NCBI RefSeq assembly: GCF_030272615.1
Contig: NC_081409.1
Coordinates: forward strand, 915,349,340-915,413,339
DNA: 64,000 nucleotides
Reading direction: 5' to 3'
DNA from: Cryptomeria japonica
Lineage: Eukaryota > Streptophyta > Pinopsida > Cupressales > Cupressaceae
Shown here: piece after piece, positions 34,150 to 47,270 of the stretch
How positions within the stretch are numbered: position 1 is the stretch's first letter
Layout: every line of letters starts with the position of its first letter
Position numbers and translations under genes: made by a program
The notes under the pieces: model-generated
The model's database searches: none
What the model was told of the DNA's origin: nothing
The model's input: the letters and a program-made list of their open reading frames with translations, nothing else

Positions 34150-36820
34150 AAAAATAACAATTTTCATCAAGGAATATAAAGCATTGCAAATATGGAATAT
34201 GATTTGGGTCTATTGGACCCTGCAATTAAGATTCAATACATATTATTCAATAAGATTAATAGTGGAGCATAATGAAATATTGAAAAGTGTGTTACCTTAT
34301 TGAGATTCTCTTTGTTTCAAGAATAGTTTAATATTCTCTACTTAACAAGGCCAACCACGTGAAGGTGGAAGCTCATTTGGCCCTTTGTCCCCCCCCCTAA
34401 CATCACTCTAAATTCCTCGTTAACATATTCTTATCACACAATGTTTTATACTGATAAAAAATAGCAGCAACACCAAGATCCTCTAGTTTGCAATGATAGA
34501 GAGATCTAACATCTTCAATGTATGTAAGATTCCATAAGGAACTCTAGATAGGACTCCGATAGGATCAATTTTCTCAGACTTAAACGGGTGCCTCTTATAC
34601 TTATACTCTTGGTAAGGTATGGAGAAGGAAAAGATTCTTTTATCAGAACATTGAAGGGACAAGATAACACAATGCTTGGCAAGACACTAGCCCCCAAGAC
34701 TTAGGATCTTATCAATCTACAACATCAAGACAAAAAAAAAGTACAAAGTAGGCAATATGATCAATATTGGTTATATACATGGATCATGCAAAACACAAAT
34801 TTTTTTAACAAAAAGGATATATAATTATATTAATTAAGTATCTAAAAAATATGATAGAAAGATTTCTCAAACGATAAAAAGAAAGATCGGTTTTCCATTT
34901 ATAGTAAAAGTTGAATGAACAATTTGAAAAAACCTATTAAATTATATGAAAATTTTAATTTTTTATTTGAATAGTAGAAAATAGAGCTTTGGAACTTCAA
35001 AATAGTTTTTAAAAAATACACAATTATATTAAAATCTCACTTTTCCTTCTTAAGTTTATTCTAATATTTGACAATGAAATTTACATTTAACCATCTACAA
35101 TGATGTATAATTTTCATCTTTTAAATGTCTAATTAAAACTTGATTAAAATGACTTCACAAAATTTATTCTATGTCAATGGGTGCTTGGTCTACTGATGAA
35201 GTTGAATGGCTCCAAATAAGCCCAGTAGGGATCAAGTCTTGCTAAGTGCAAGGCTCCAACATCATAAGAGATGAGGTCGAGATCATACCCCTAACAAATT
35301 TGACAAAAAATAGTCTAGACCTCCCAGAATAAATAAAAAATAAAAAATAATATTTAATTCTATTATTTGAACAATCTTAAACAAAAATCACTTCACATGG
35401 GAGAGTAAAAATTATCATTCACATGTTACACACAAAAAAATTAAGAGTAAATAGTGATAACATTGACTATCGTCAATCCTTTATTAGCCGATAGGCTTTA
35501 ATAGGTGGGAACTCGTACCCAATCCATCCCCCTTTTAGCAGAACTTAAATGCTCTTGGACAGTACTGTGCCTGCAGCCCTCATAGTCGACACTATTTAAC
35601 ATAGCATAGGTGTTTTTCTTCCCCTTGCTTATATGTATTAAAACAAGCTAACCACTTTTTGCAAGACCTGCAAACTGCAATCCCTTATATTTATTCATCG
35701 CCTCTCTCAAGAGTATTTTGAGGAATAACTCATGAGATTTATATCGTTATTTGCTTATATGTTTGTCTAGCTGTCCCTTGAAGATCAAATCAAGTTTTAT
35801 GTCAGTGGCGTCTTAAATATTATTCTTATGTTTTTTTCTTTTCTTGGTTTAAATTCATTGAATTTTTAGGCAACTGTTTGATCTCCATTTATAATATTTC
35901 CAGTTCTTTAGATTCATTATTAACTCTAAATAATTACAAAAGTTTAAATATTTCTAATCTTTCACTCAAATATATTATGTGCACATAATGAATGCTTCAG
36001 TGATTTTATTATTAGTGAGACAAACCTTGTAGATGAGAATGCATATAAAAGCGTAGTTTAGAAACTAAGAATAGAATCATTTAATATTTTTTTAAATTTT
36101 TTTTAATGAAATGCTAAGAATGAAATTTAAATTTAAAAAGGACCTTCAAATCTTTTAAAGTAAAAGTAAATATGCTTAATGTTTGATTCTTTTAAGATTC
36201 AAATGTTATTTGAAAGATATTAATACTTAGATACATAATACTATTAAATGCATGGTTTTGTCTAATTTAGATATAATACTTAGACATGTTTGAAATATAT
36301 TCAACTTTCTTTTATAAACTCCCTTTGAAATGTTTCTTAAATATGCCTAAATCAAGGATTTTCAACTGCTAACTCGTAGAAGTAATAATCAAATATAAAA
36401 AAATATTCACAATATATTCCTTCTTCTTGTTTGGTCTCTTTTAAATACCTTTTAACTCTAATAGATATGACCCTTCCTTCACATGCCCCTTGATATTATC
36501 TTTTATTAAATACATGTTTTTCCTTGTACTTCTACACTAATTGTTACTAATATTTATTTAAGATACAAATGTAATCTTTAGTCTTATCTCAACTTTGTAA
36601 AATGTAAAATTTAAGATTTAATGTCAAACATAAATATAATAATATTTTAATTTTTAGTTATAATTAATAATTATTTTAAGAAAAATGACCAAGAATTTAA
36701 AACAATAAAACCCATTGTTAAATCTAACACATAAAATATAGAGTTAAATAAAATTATAGAGTGCAATAAATACTGTAACATCTAATATAAAATGTAAAAT
36801 TTATGGGAAGAAAACAATAA
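34150..36820. other. AT-rich intergenic sequence
   Basis: About 2.7 kb with no recognisable domain in any frame, no tRNA-like fold seen and no paired transposon ends found. Confidence 0.5.
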
Positions 36821-36822
36821 TA

Positions 36823-37323
36823 TACTTTGACAAGGCGGCTAAAGGTAATCCTGGGCTGGCTAGCTATGGGGGAGTTGCTCGCGACCATAATGGTAGGCTT
36901 GTTTCGGTGGTGGCACTCTCACTGGGCACCTAGACAAACCACTTCATCGAGGCAAAAGCTGCTTACATTGGGTTACACATTGCTATCAAAGAAGGGTTAA
37001 AAAAAGTGTGGCTTGAGAGCGATACACTAAACATAATCAAATGTGTGAGTAAACATACTAAGCCCAAATGGACTATCAAGCATTTAATTCAGGAATGTCA
37101 CATCATGATTACAAAATTGGACGAATTCAAAATTTCCCACGTTTATCAAGAAGGTAACATGCCAACGAACCACCTGGCAAACATTGGTGTGGGTTATGTG
37201 GACATACGATGGTGGACAGGGAGGGACACTTTCCCGATACAACTATGTGAACTGAAAAGAAAGGATTCCAATTGTATTGGCCATTCATCTCGCAATTATG
37301 ATGACATATTACCAAATGAGTAA
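36823..37323 (+). pseudogene. LINE RNase H domain (RVT_3 type)
   Basis: The frame gives FDKAAKGNPGLASYGGVARD, then FIEAKAAYIGL, then WLESDTLNI, the order and spacing of the RNase H domain that ends ORF2 in many plant L1 elements. It degrades the RNA strand of the RNA/DNA hybrid. The catalytic Asp, Glu and Asp are present. The fourth acidic position, usually in VADxLAN, reads TNHLAN, so the last Asp has become His. A TAG at 36931-36933 interrupts the frame. The stop at 37321-37323 ends it cleanly. Confidence 0.8.
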
Positions 37324-37450
37324 TGATCTTTCATGAGATTTGAGTTCGAATTTCAAAACTAAGGTTTCTAGAGCTTTCTTTTGTGTCTAGTTCTTCATTG
37401 CGTAGTTTGGGTTTGCTTTTTACACCCAATTTTACAAAGGTAGATTGCTT

Positions 37451-39023
37451 ATGGGAGGTGACTAAAATAGAATGGAGCCTACTTCCTATGAGAAATGGGA
37501 AAAGAATAGGGAGTTGTAGATAAAAGATTATTGATGGGGGCCTTGTGTCGTATCCCACATGGAAATGACCCAAAAATGACTGAGGATTTTGAGAACAAAT
37601 GGAAGAAAGATATCCTCATGAATTTTGGCATAGAGTTTAGAATCAATAAAGCCTTCATTACAGCTATAACTAGCTTGCAGATGGATGGCAAGAAGTTTTA
37701 TAAAGAGAGGAGGGTGGTGTAAGAAGCCATTTCGGTCTTCTTTGACAAACAAAGCGAGAGAGACAAGGTACAGAAGATGGCTGATGGTGTTTATAACCAG
37801 AAGGACTTGCAATCACTTTGGGTGGATGTGGATGGGGTGATTATGAGGCATATTACTCTTGACAATCGTTATGCCAATATCTTCTCTTACCACTTTATGA
37901 TATTGAATCATTTTAGGCGTAACAAAAGAATTTTTTTGCCTTTCTACTTGTTATCTTCTCTTGAACATAGCCTAGAAAATCATGCCAAAAATAGTGACAA
38001 CTATGTCTTGCATGAGGGGTTAATCATGCTCATTATGGAATATGCCAAGGATCGTGGGGTTAAACCCTCCCTGATTATCAAAACCCCCATTTCTTCAACC
38101 AATCCTGATGTACAAATTATATCTGACACAGAGATGGAGGAAGAGGGGTGTGGTATGGCTATGGAATGGTGGGACCTCAATGTCTCAGATTTGAACTATT
38201 GTCTGTCTCAAGAGGAGGGTCCCCCACATAATATTACACCTGGCATAGGTAGTAGCGAAAGAAACAAACACTATAGATGGGCTGCCAGTAAGTATAAAAT
38301 CCCTAACCCCAATATACAGGTTCTGGCCCACCAAATATGAAAAAGTCTAAATTAGGAAAAATAGGGGAAGCCAAGGGAAAGGAGGAGGAAATAAAGTTTG
38401 ACATCCCCATTAACGTTGAATAGGGGTAACAGGGGGATACTACAAAATACTCTGATTTTGATATTCTCCTCAAAAATTCTGTTAAAAGCCATGAAAATTC
38501 CTTTCTTTGGGTCAATAAGGAGATCAACATGTTGAAGGAAGGAATTAAGGGCATCATTGACACTTTCACTGAGACTCCCATGCCTAGCAAAACTAACAAG
38601 CTTATCGGAATGACACAGAAACTTACAGAAGATGTTAAGATTATGGAAATGGATCATGAATCAAGGATTGGTCAGTTGGAAATAAGCTTGGAAGATATTA
38701 AGAGCAACCTAAGGGATCTGGTTGATATTAGTATGAAAGCCATGAATAGAAGCATTTATGGTCTTAAAAAGTTTAATGTAATGATTGCGGACCAAAGAGC
38801 ACAACCCATCACCAGTATCCCACCCTTAGACACCAAACAAAAGAAGAAAATCCAAGAGCCAAACTTGCAAAATACAGGATCATGGGTCATTACTAGCCCC
38901 TATAGAAGGATAAGGAGCAGGAAATAGGAGAAGAGTACCTCCAGGTTCATCATGGAAGAGCTCGAGGAAATCAACAAGGGTATGATCCAAAAGAATTCAG
39001 AGCTGATGCAATCTCTGGTTTAG
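37451..39023 (+). pseudogene. LINE third ORF (accessory protein of unknown function), copy 2
   Basis: It lies about 130 bases after the RNase H stop. The first part (to about 37722) includes LQMDGKKFYKER. The central part (37777-38340) holds VIMRHITLDNRYANIFSY, then HFMILNHFR, then LHEGLIMLIMEYAK, followed by an acidic linker. The last part (38529-39023) is a Leu/Lys/Glu-rich coiled coil after a frame change, closing at TAG 39021-39023. Related segments occur at 32020-33642 and, more distantly, at 62331-63383. The length is about 500 residues. It has no enzymatic motif I can see. The helix-rich core and coiled coil suggest a structural or binding role (inference). The start codon is uncertain because the N-terminal part is frameshifted. 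Confidence 0.6.
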
Positions 39024-39207
39024 TGGTTTTTTCGTTTTTAATTTTTGTTAATGGTTTTTGTATTTTTGTTGTGTGGGAGTGGCCCCTATTTCTGTGGTGG
39101 TTTTGCCATTGTTTCTAGACTGGTTAGTGACTGTTTTATTTTTTGTATCTATCTCTGACTTTGGGTTTTGAGTCCTTGTAAAACATGTTTATCTTAATAA
39201 AAAGCAA
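39024..39207 (+). other. LINE 3' UTR and A-rich tail
   Basis: T/G-rich 3' UTR ending with AATAAAA. It is similar to the complement of 31868-32020, including GGGTTTTG, TGTAAAAC and TTATCTTAAT in the same order. A shared 3' end is the usual sign of a single LINE family. Confidence 0.6.
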
Positions 39208-39589
39208 TACTATAGTTATGATATCATAATAATATGCTACTATTACTGAAAATATAATAGTAATACTAATAATATTAATAAGTAAATTACAATCTAATAA
39301 TATAATAATAACAAATTACTATTCTATTAGGGTTGATAAGAAATAATGAAATTCAAATATTAATAAAAATTTAAAGTAACTTATGTTGAATCATAAAATT
39401 ATTGTAAATTTATGAGTGGGTCTGAATAAAACATCCATATAAAAATTTATTTCCAAATCTTAAGGTTATGATTAATTTTGCATAATGTAAGTAATATGGA
39501 TTTACAAAAATCAAGGTTAAAAATAGTTTGACATAAAATTAATTTTAAATAATATAAATTTACAATACTCATAATTAAAAAATATGTCT

Positions 39590-39957
39590 AAAGGGTTACA
39601 AGTAGGATATAGCAAGGGTAACTAGACTGAGATAAGAATTAGGGTAGCCATGAAGATTAGAACAAAATTTGGGTTATATTAAGTTTTACAATTACAATTA
39701 GGGCTAAGATTAGGGCTAGACTAAAATTCGGATTACATTTAGAATTATTGCAAGGTTTTCAATTAGAGTTATGATAAACTTTAGATTTAGGGTTAGAATA
39801 AGGATTAGTGTTAGAATTAGCATTATAATTACAATTAGGAACCTTAAACTTAGAATTGGGGTACAATTAGAACTAGGGTTTGGATGAAGGTTATTTAAGA
39901 TTGAATTAGAGAGAAAAGAGAGAGAAAAGAGAGAGAAAAGAGAGAGAAAAGAGAGGT
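39590..39957. repeat. Degenerate TTAGGG-like tract and (GAGAGAAAA)n microsatellite
   Basis: 39600-39900 repeats words such as ATTAGGGTTA, GATTAGGGCTA and AATTAGG without a constant period. 39908-39957 is a clean run of GAGAGAAAA-type units. This is low-complexity DNA, not a telomere array. Confidence 0.7.
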
Positions 39958-42172
39958 AGAAATCAAACAATCAGTTCTATTTATTTTTTGAATAATGAAT
40001 GTGACAACTTCATCTCAAAAAGTTCATCTATATCTTACTATCGGCGTAACCCTTGCACCCCTTTTGGTGCAAGTACTAGTATAGTTATGAATAACTTTAC
40101 TTAATTCCAAGGCATATTAATGACCCTTCCATGAGGTAGATATTAGCTTTGAACAAGATTCAAATAATGTGGTGCAAAAGAGAGAACAAGAAACACATTA
40201 CATCATTCATTTTCTTAAAATATTTAGAAGAAATTTTTTATTTGTAATTATATAAATGGGGAAATGTTCTATAATAAATTAAAACCTACAAGATAAGTTA
40301 CAATTTTTTTATATGTTCCCTCAAAGATTTTAGCAATATTGTAGGAAATACAAAGATGTATTAGATCTCAATTTTTTCACTTCACAAGATGTTCATGGCC
40401 TTCTAAATTAGTGTACATTTGTAAAAACTATCGAAATATACTAAAAATTTGAATTTTTACATGAATAAAACAATTTTAAAATTGTAAACAATATGTATAT
40501 TCTCTTTTCTATTAGTAGTGCTATTGTACTCATGTAAGTAGATACGTGATTGATAAGTTCTATTCATTCTTATTTGGCAACTTGTTGATTGCTTTACTCT
40601 GTAATTTGTTTGCTTAGTATCAATAATATATTTTAAAAAAAAATCTAACATAACTTTGCACAAATTGCATAATTATATAAAAAGTAGAGTTTATTCTTTT
40701 AAATTTATTTTAATATTTTGAGTAGAGATTTTTTTTTTAATCAATGAAATAAAATACTAATTGATTAGAACCATAAATATATTGATATATAAATTTTCAC
40801 ATTTGAGTTGTCCAATTAAGATAATTGAAAAGATTTCACCTACACAATCTTAGACAAGACTATTTCATTTTAGAAACTCAAAATTTTAAGATCATGTTCA
40901 AACAACACAAAATTGACTACATCAATTACTTGGTACAAATTATATAATTAGACAAACTAAATAATTACATATTAAAACTCCAATATAATTATAAACAAAC
41001 TACATAATTATATAATAATAATTCATCTTTTCTCTCTTAAATTTATTTTTAATTTTTTAAAAAGTTACTATTATTTGAAAATCAAATTTGCATCTAATCA
41101 CCTAAGATCCTGTATAAATTTTCACCTTTAATTATTGAATTAAAACTTAATTAAAAATTTTAGTGATCTCATCCATTTTTATCAAAAAAAACAAAAAAAA
41201 CAAAAAAAATAAAAAACAAAAAACAAAACAAAACAAAACTTTATTTAAAAAGACTTTAGAAAGGTAGTTTTAAGATAAGACCCTTTGACATGAAAGACAA
41301 GAGATTTCTCACGGACATGATCAAATAATACAACCAAAAAAAAAAAAAAATCTTCTACAAATTTCCTATGTACCCTGGCAGAATCTACTTTTTGCGGACT
41401 GATTTTGATTGGTCGAAATAAGAAAAGTTATGGGGGACCACCTCATTAATTATCCATCGTTAAATCCTTATCTCTTCTGTGGAAGTGTTGCAAGCTGGTT
41501 CTGGCAGAGAGGAGAGAGCAAGCAAGCTTTATAGTTATCTTCATTTTACTATCTTCGAGCTAAGGGTGGGAAACCAAAAGTAACACAAACAGAAATGAGA
41601 AGTGTGGGACTTCAAATAGAAATGAGAAGATTGCAGTGCCTGTGACTGGATGGAAGCAATTTGTCAATGTCTCGTTTAAAACACAGATAGTAATGAGACT
41701 ACACTCATTGATGTATTTGATATTGTTGTGAAAAGGCTTGACCATCAACTGTTGTGAAAAGACTACACTTAGTCCAGCACTTTGGGCTACAACAGCAGTG
41801 TTTGTTTTATGTACAGGACTAGTGGTGTGGCTGCTCGAGCATAAAATAAATCCCCACTTCAGTGGAAGTTCCATTAACCAAGTGCTCACTCCTTTCTTTA
41901 ATTTCTCCATATGCGTTTGATTTTGAATAATCTAAATTTCAGTTATTTTTCATATGTTTTAAGTCGACACTGGTAAGATCTAACATCTAAGAGATTGAAG
42001 ACAATTATTTCAAAGATTCTTATAATGCATGTTCTAACTTTGCAAAGCAAAGTATTTAAGGTAAAATGTTAGAAGCTTCAAGGACTCTATCTAATAATAG
42101 GAATGGTATCATCTTTGGTTTTAATCATATTTATTTTTCAAGCTCTACACAATTTCATCAGAAGTTCTATAT
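39958..42172. other. Intergenic sequence
   Basis: Contains a small hairpin CTTGCACCCCTTTTGGTGCAAG at 40053-40074 and A-rich low-complexity stretches near 41190-41240. No gene recognised. Confidence 0.5.
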
Positions 42173-42179
42173 GTATGTA

Positions 42180-42210
<31 letters not shown>

Positions 42211-42245
42211 GTATGTATGTATGTATATGTGTGCGCACACACACA
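42173..42245. repeat. (GTATGT)n microsatellite
   Basis: Alternating GTATGTGTAT units followed by GTGCGCACACACACA. The frame across it, giving an alternating Val/Cys/Tyr peptide, is an artefact. Confidence 0.9.
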
Positions 42246-42572
42246 TTGACATGTTTATGTGAGTGAGAGTGATGAGAATGGATAATAGAAAAACAAAATC
42301 TAGTGTTTGATAAAAAATATTATATAATGATATGTGTCTTTTAATATATTTTCTTGGTCTTTGTATATTGTATATATGTTAAAATGTCTATTTTACAAAG
42401 TTAATTTAAGATTTTAATCTTAAATAATTTTTGGAGAAGCAATAGTTGCAATGTTCTATAAATTAACATAAATACTAATAGTCTAATACTCAATTCAAAA
42501 TATCCAAAATGTAGAATCATCTGTTAATATTAGTGGATATTGAGATAGAGGCATTGGAGAAGGATGATAATG

Positions 42573-42680
42573 AACTTGACTAACTTCTATCATAACTATA
42601 AAAGGATAGGGGTTCCACAAGAATAGAACTTGACTAACTTCTATCATAACTATAAAAGGATAGGGGTTCCACAAGAATAG
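42573..42680. repeat. Perfect 54-bp tandem duplication
   Basis: 42573-42626 and 42627-42680 are identical in all 54 positions, starting AACTTGACTAAC and ending CAAGAATAG. Identity implies a very recent duplication or conversion. Confidence 0.95.
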
Positions 42681-45600
42681 AGATTACACTTATCCATTTT
42701 CTATAAAAGATGGACCATGTAGAGTCTTTCACTCTTCTGTTTCTTTTAGATTAGGAATTCGATTGTGCTCTCAGAGAGCAATCTTTTAAGAATGATTAAA
42801 TATTGTGAGAATCTTGAAGAATCCCTTTGTTTTCTATCAAGCCTTGGCAGGTGTTTTCCATAGGAGGATTTGATAGTTATGCCCTATGTCCGTGTCACTC
42901 TGTGTGTTTTTTCTTGTCTCAACAATGAAGGGTTGTGGTGTGACATGCTCACTTACGAGAACCGACGTTTCTTTGTGATTTTCACAAAAAGGGAATTAAA
43001 GCATTGTAAAAGATTTGCTTCCAACATATCAACTTAATTTAGCTTTTCCTTTCTTCCCCCCTCCTCTCTTCTATTCGCCCCTTAGAATGAATAAAAGACT
43101 TCTCAACTTTTGGAGGTCATTTGACACATATTGCAAAATAAAATTGTGGTTCAACGCCTGTGAAACTTTCATACTTCCCTTCAAAGGCACAAGCCTTGTG
43201 AGGATCAACCATTTTCCTGGAACACCCAATGGGATCCATGAACTTTCATCATTGAAGACTTGGTGTATTTCCAAGTATTTTGCAAGAAGAATTTTGAAGT
43301 CAACACCCAACATTTCTACATGATCATGACTTAGTTGGTATGTACCACCTTCCCTATGTAGGATAATTATTAGCAACCTTTTCTTCATAATCCAGCTCCA
43401 ACATGGAATATTACTTTGATCAATAATTTTTTTATTCTACTTTCCATAAAAATTAAGTTATATCACCCATGTATCCCCGAGTATTTCATAACCCAAACCA
43501 TTATGTTACCCATCCCCTTGATGAAAGGAGTCCTAGTGATGTTAGCATGAAGCGATTATGGAAGAATTCCAAGACCAATTGAGGTCAATCGAAGTAGAAA
43601 AGTTGAGATGTCAAGGCCAACTTGCTTATTATGTCTTCAGGCAACAACAAGAGCTATAAGAACAAAGAAGGAAACAAGATCAATTATTGTTTAGTGGTAT
43701 ACTTGATATTTTTTCCAATCTTTGTCATAAATATGAATACATGTTTATGCATAATACATGTTTAAGTATATGTTCTTATGATAGAATGTAAAACATGCTT
43801 GATTGACTGAAATCCACCTTGTGGGAAGGGCCTAGGGTGTAAGTAAGTAGGTCATTCTAAAGTTGATCGTAATGGCTCCTAGGATAGTTAGAGGGCACTT
43901 ACGTAGAGAGCCAAGTATCCCATTTATATGAGCTGCCCAATTCCCAAAGACGACTAGCATCCCTAAGGAAATGAGACATTGATGTGGAATGTAGGTCTAG
44001 GATCACATTATTAAAGATATTATTTACTTGGTAAGATGTAACGCTAACCCTAATTTATTGTAATTACGATTTGAGGGAAAATTCTAGGGCAAATTAGGAA
44101 GGGAACATTACATAAAAATCTCTAGCCACTTACATGCATTATCAAAATTAAGGATGGGTAAAACCCCCTTCATTGAGGAATCGGAGTATGCACCTTGTGA
44201 AAAAAATTCAAGAGAAACTTCCATGTTTACTTGTTTGAAGGTTCCATTATGTAAAGTCATCAAACTATCAATTTCAAGTTCCCATTTTATGTCGTGTAGT
44301 CAAACCTTCGATACTTCTTAACTTACCCTATGTTATGTTATCCTATCCTAAGCCCATCTCATTATCTCCTCTTTCTCTTTTCCCATTAGCCCCACTATGT
44401 CTTTTCTAATCAATTGCTCCTAGTATCCTCCCTTGATACCATCCTCTTTCACCCTATGTTGATATACCTTTGTAATATCCACTCTCTCACCCATTATCTC
44501 TCCCTAGCTAGTTTTATGATAGATTTCCTCCTTCTAACTCAATTTCATCTCACAATTATAATTTCATTTATTTCCTTTTATATCTTCATACCTAGATATC
44601 TACTCACATTAGTGTAATTCATAATAATACCTAAAATTTATATATCTTCCTTATTAAATATATTATCCCCTTATGTACCATATCCATCAATAGAGAATAA
44701 TATATAGTTCTTCCATATTACATTTATATTAGTATAGTGCAGAGTATTCCTAAAATCTACTTATTAGGGTGAGTGTTTCTAGAATGTTGTGGAACTAGTT
44801 ATTGATCAATAGATTGATGATCACACAAAATTAAACTCATCTTCAACTTTAAGGAGAACTATCATGCAAATAATTTGTAGTATTCATTAATATGTACCTA
44901 CTTCTGTTTAGTTTGAGAAGGTCTACTTATAGATACCATAATTAGGTCATTGATACTTATGTCCTATTTTCTAATTCTATATTTCTCTCTAATTATGATA
45001 TCAATGACATCTTAAGGATTATAGTCATTGATATTACTATTTCCATTCAGCCTTGGTTTTTATTATGAAATACTATTTTATTTTCTTGTGTTTTTTATTA
45101 AATGTGTGTATTGTTATGTTTTCATTGCTAAATAATATAATAACTGTGGATTTTTTTTGAGGAAATTTTTTCCCTCTTGAGGGTTTTCCTAGGTATATCC
45201 TGTTGTATTCCTTTGATATTTGCATATGATAATTTTCTAATTTTAATGCATTCTTTTCTCTCATGGAGTTATGTAGGAAAGATTTGATCAACCTATATGA
45301 CTTCACTAACACTCCCATCGCTATTGGTCATTCAGAAAGTCACACTCCACGTGATTGGTGTGGCATGGGATATTGGCTATTTCCCATAGCTCCTCCATAA
45401 AAAATTTTCATCTAATCTCTAAGGTTCCATTATGCAAATGAACCATTTCACCCACCATTCCTATTTACAATTTTCCCAAGCCCTAATTAGGGTTCTCAAA
45501 CCCTAATTTTCACCCCCTTGACTCTTTTCTCTGTCATTCCTATATCCTTTATCTATTTTTCTCAATTTTTTTCATTTACCATATTTTCCATGTATCCAAG

Positions 45601-47270
45601 TTTCAACTTTATTTGTTCATTTTAGTAGCTCTCCCTTAAATGAAATTTGATTGAGTTACCTCTTGAGTGAGTATCATATCATTACATTACATTTTTCTCA
45701 TTTGTTTTAATTGAATATAATTACGAATATCTTGCTCATATGAGCATCAATATTAGACCTATACAATCTACTTAAAAGAAAACTCAGTAGAAATCACCTA
45801 TGGAAGACCAAGACTCACTACTTAGAAATCTACTTTTATTTATTAACCACCTCTTAAGGAGGACCAAGAGTCACAAATTATAATTGCACTTTAGAAATCC
45901 CCTTTTTTATTTAGAAACTGCCTCGTACGGTAGACCAAGAGTCACAGCTTAAAATTACACTTTAGATGTCCCTATTGGGAATCATCCTTGGAGTTCCACA
46001 ATGGGAACCCAATGTTTTAACCAATTAAGCTCAATCCCTTGGACATCTCATCATTTTTTTTATTAATTAGAGCATTTTTTATTTTCCCTTGACACAATAC
46101 CTCCTCTCCTCATCATGACACTATATCAAAAAGGGGCAAAATGAAGATATTAGAAATTTCACCATAATCTATTGATTCATCTTTTTCTCATAAACTCATT
46201 TAAATAATAAATTAATTATTCCCATAATATACCACTTTATGAAATATTTATAAAAAACTAAATAAAAAAGTTTATTATATAATTAATTACCCTTCCAACA
46301 ATCAATTTTTATTTCCTCCTTAAGATTAACTAATGAAATCAATCAAATTATATTACAATGAAAGAAAGGTCTCATGTTATTTTTACCATAATGTATGGAG
46401 TCTACTTTAAAGTAATGTAATAATTATAATTTAGTAGTTAAAATCTTACTTATAGGTGACTAGGATGGATTGAATTATACAAGTATTACTAAATAAAAAT
46501 GTACCATATGGTTACACATTTTTTCTCTTCATATTTCTCTTCAAAAATGTTGTTCATAATATATATTGACATAAATGAATACATTTGTACCATTCATGTA
46601 ATTGCACTCCTGATTTCTTTTTTAATAATCAAACTAGAGTATGTATAATTTTTTTTTTAGATTTAATTTATCATCTACACTATGATTTTTAATTTTATTC
46701 CTTAAATTGAATCTTTTAAAAAATATAAAATATATATTCAAATTTATAAATTAAATACAAATTGTGATGTTCATATTTAATTATTTTCATCTCTATACAT
46801 TTCATTTACATAAAAGTGATATAAAATTATGTATGATCTCAATCATTTTTATAATAAACTCAAAATTAAACCACATAATACTAGACTAATAATCATGATA
46901 TATCACAAATTAAAATTATCAATCATTTTTTTTATAATTGTTACCATAGTGAATTATACTCATTTGTCATAGTTTATTCTCAAAGTTATTAATTTAAACA
47001 TAAGTTTCATCTAAGCCAGTATCTTTATCTTTATGATAGGTTTTATCCAAGTTATTAGTTGCAGATACATATATATAATTATACTCATTACTTAATTTAG
47101 TTGTCTTATATTTTTAGCAATGAAGATCCCACAAATTTTCTTGTTTATTCATCTTGTAAATGACCTTTCCATATGTTGGTAGCACATATAAAATTTCCAT
47201 TCTGTATATGTCTTTGTTCGATCTAATGCCCAACAGTTTGTTGGTCAAGTCATCCGCTTAACCTTTCTCA
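42681..47270. other. AT-rich intergenic sequence
   Basis: No domain-bearing frame was seen. The minus-strand frame 43388-43071 (105 codons) is open but matches nothing I know. A diffuse repeat lies at 45789-45962. Confidence 0.5.
45789..45962. repeat. Imperfect tandem repeat, unit about 70 bases
   Basis: Two full units and a partial one carry the landmarks TAGAAATC, GACCAAGAGTCAC and GCACTTTAG/TTACACTTTAG. Copies differ at many sites. Non-coding. Confidence 0.65.

Larger units (their letters stand above)
36823..39207 (+). mobile_element. 5'-truncated LINE: RNase H plus third ORF, copy 2
   Basis: The copy starts abruptly inside the RNase H domain of ORF2, as expected for incomplete target-primed reverse transcription. 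It runs through a third ORF to a 3' UTR ending TTATCTTAATAAAAAGC near 39205. It shares the ORF and the 3' end with the minus-strand copy at 31868-33642. Target duplications at the ends are not clear. Confidence 0.7.

Noticed and set aside
39600-39900. Interstitial telomere array
   Set aside because: TTAGGG-like words occur but without the seven-base plant period and in mixed spacing, so it is degenerate low-complexity DNA.
43071-43388. Minus-strand 105-codon ORF as a possible gene
   Set aside because: It is open but has no recognisable domain, no neighbour context and ordinary AT-rich composition. I could not support it.
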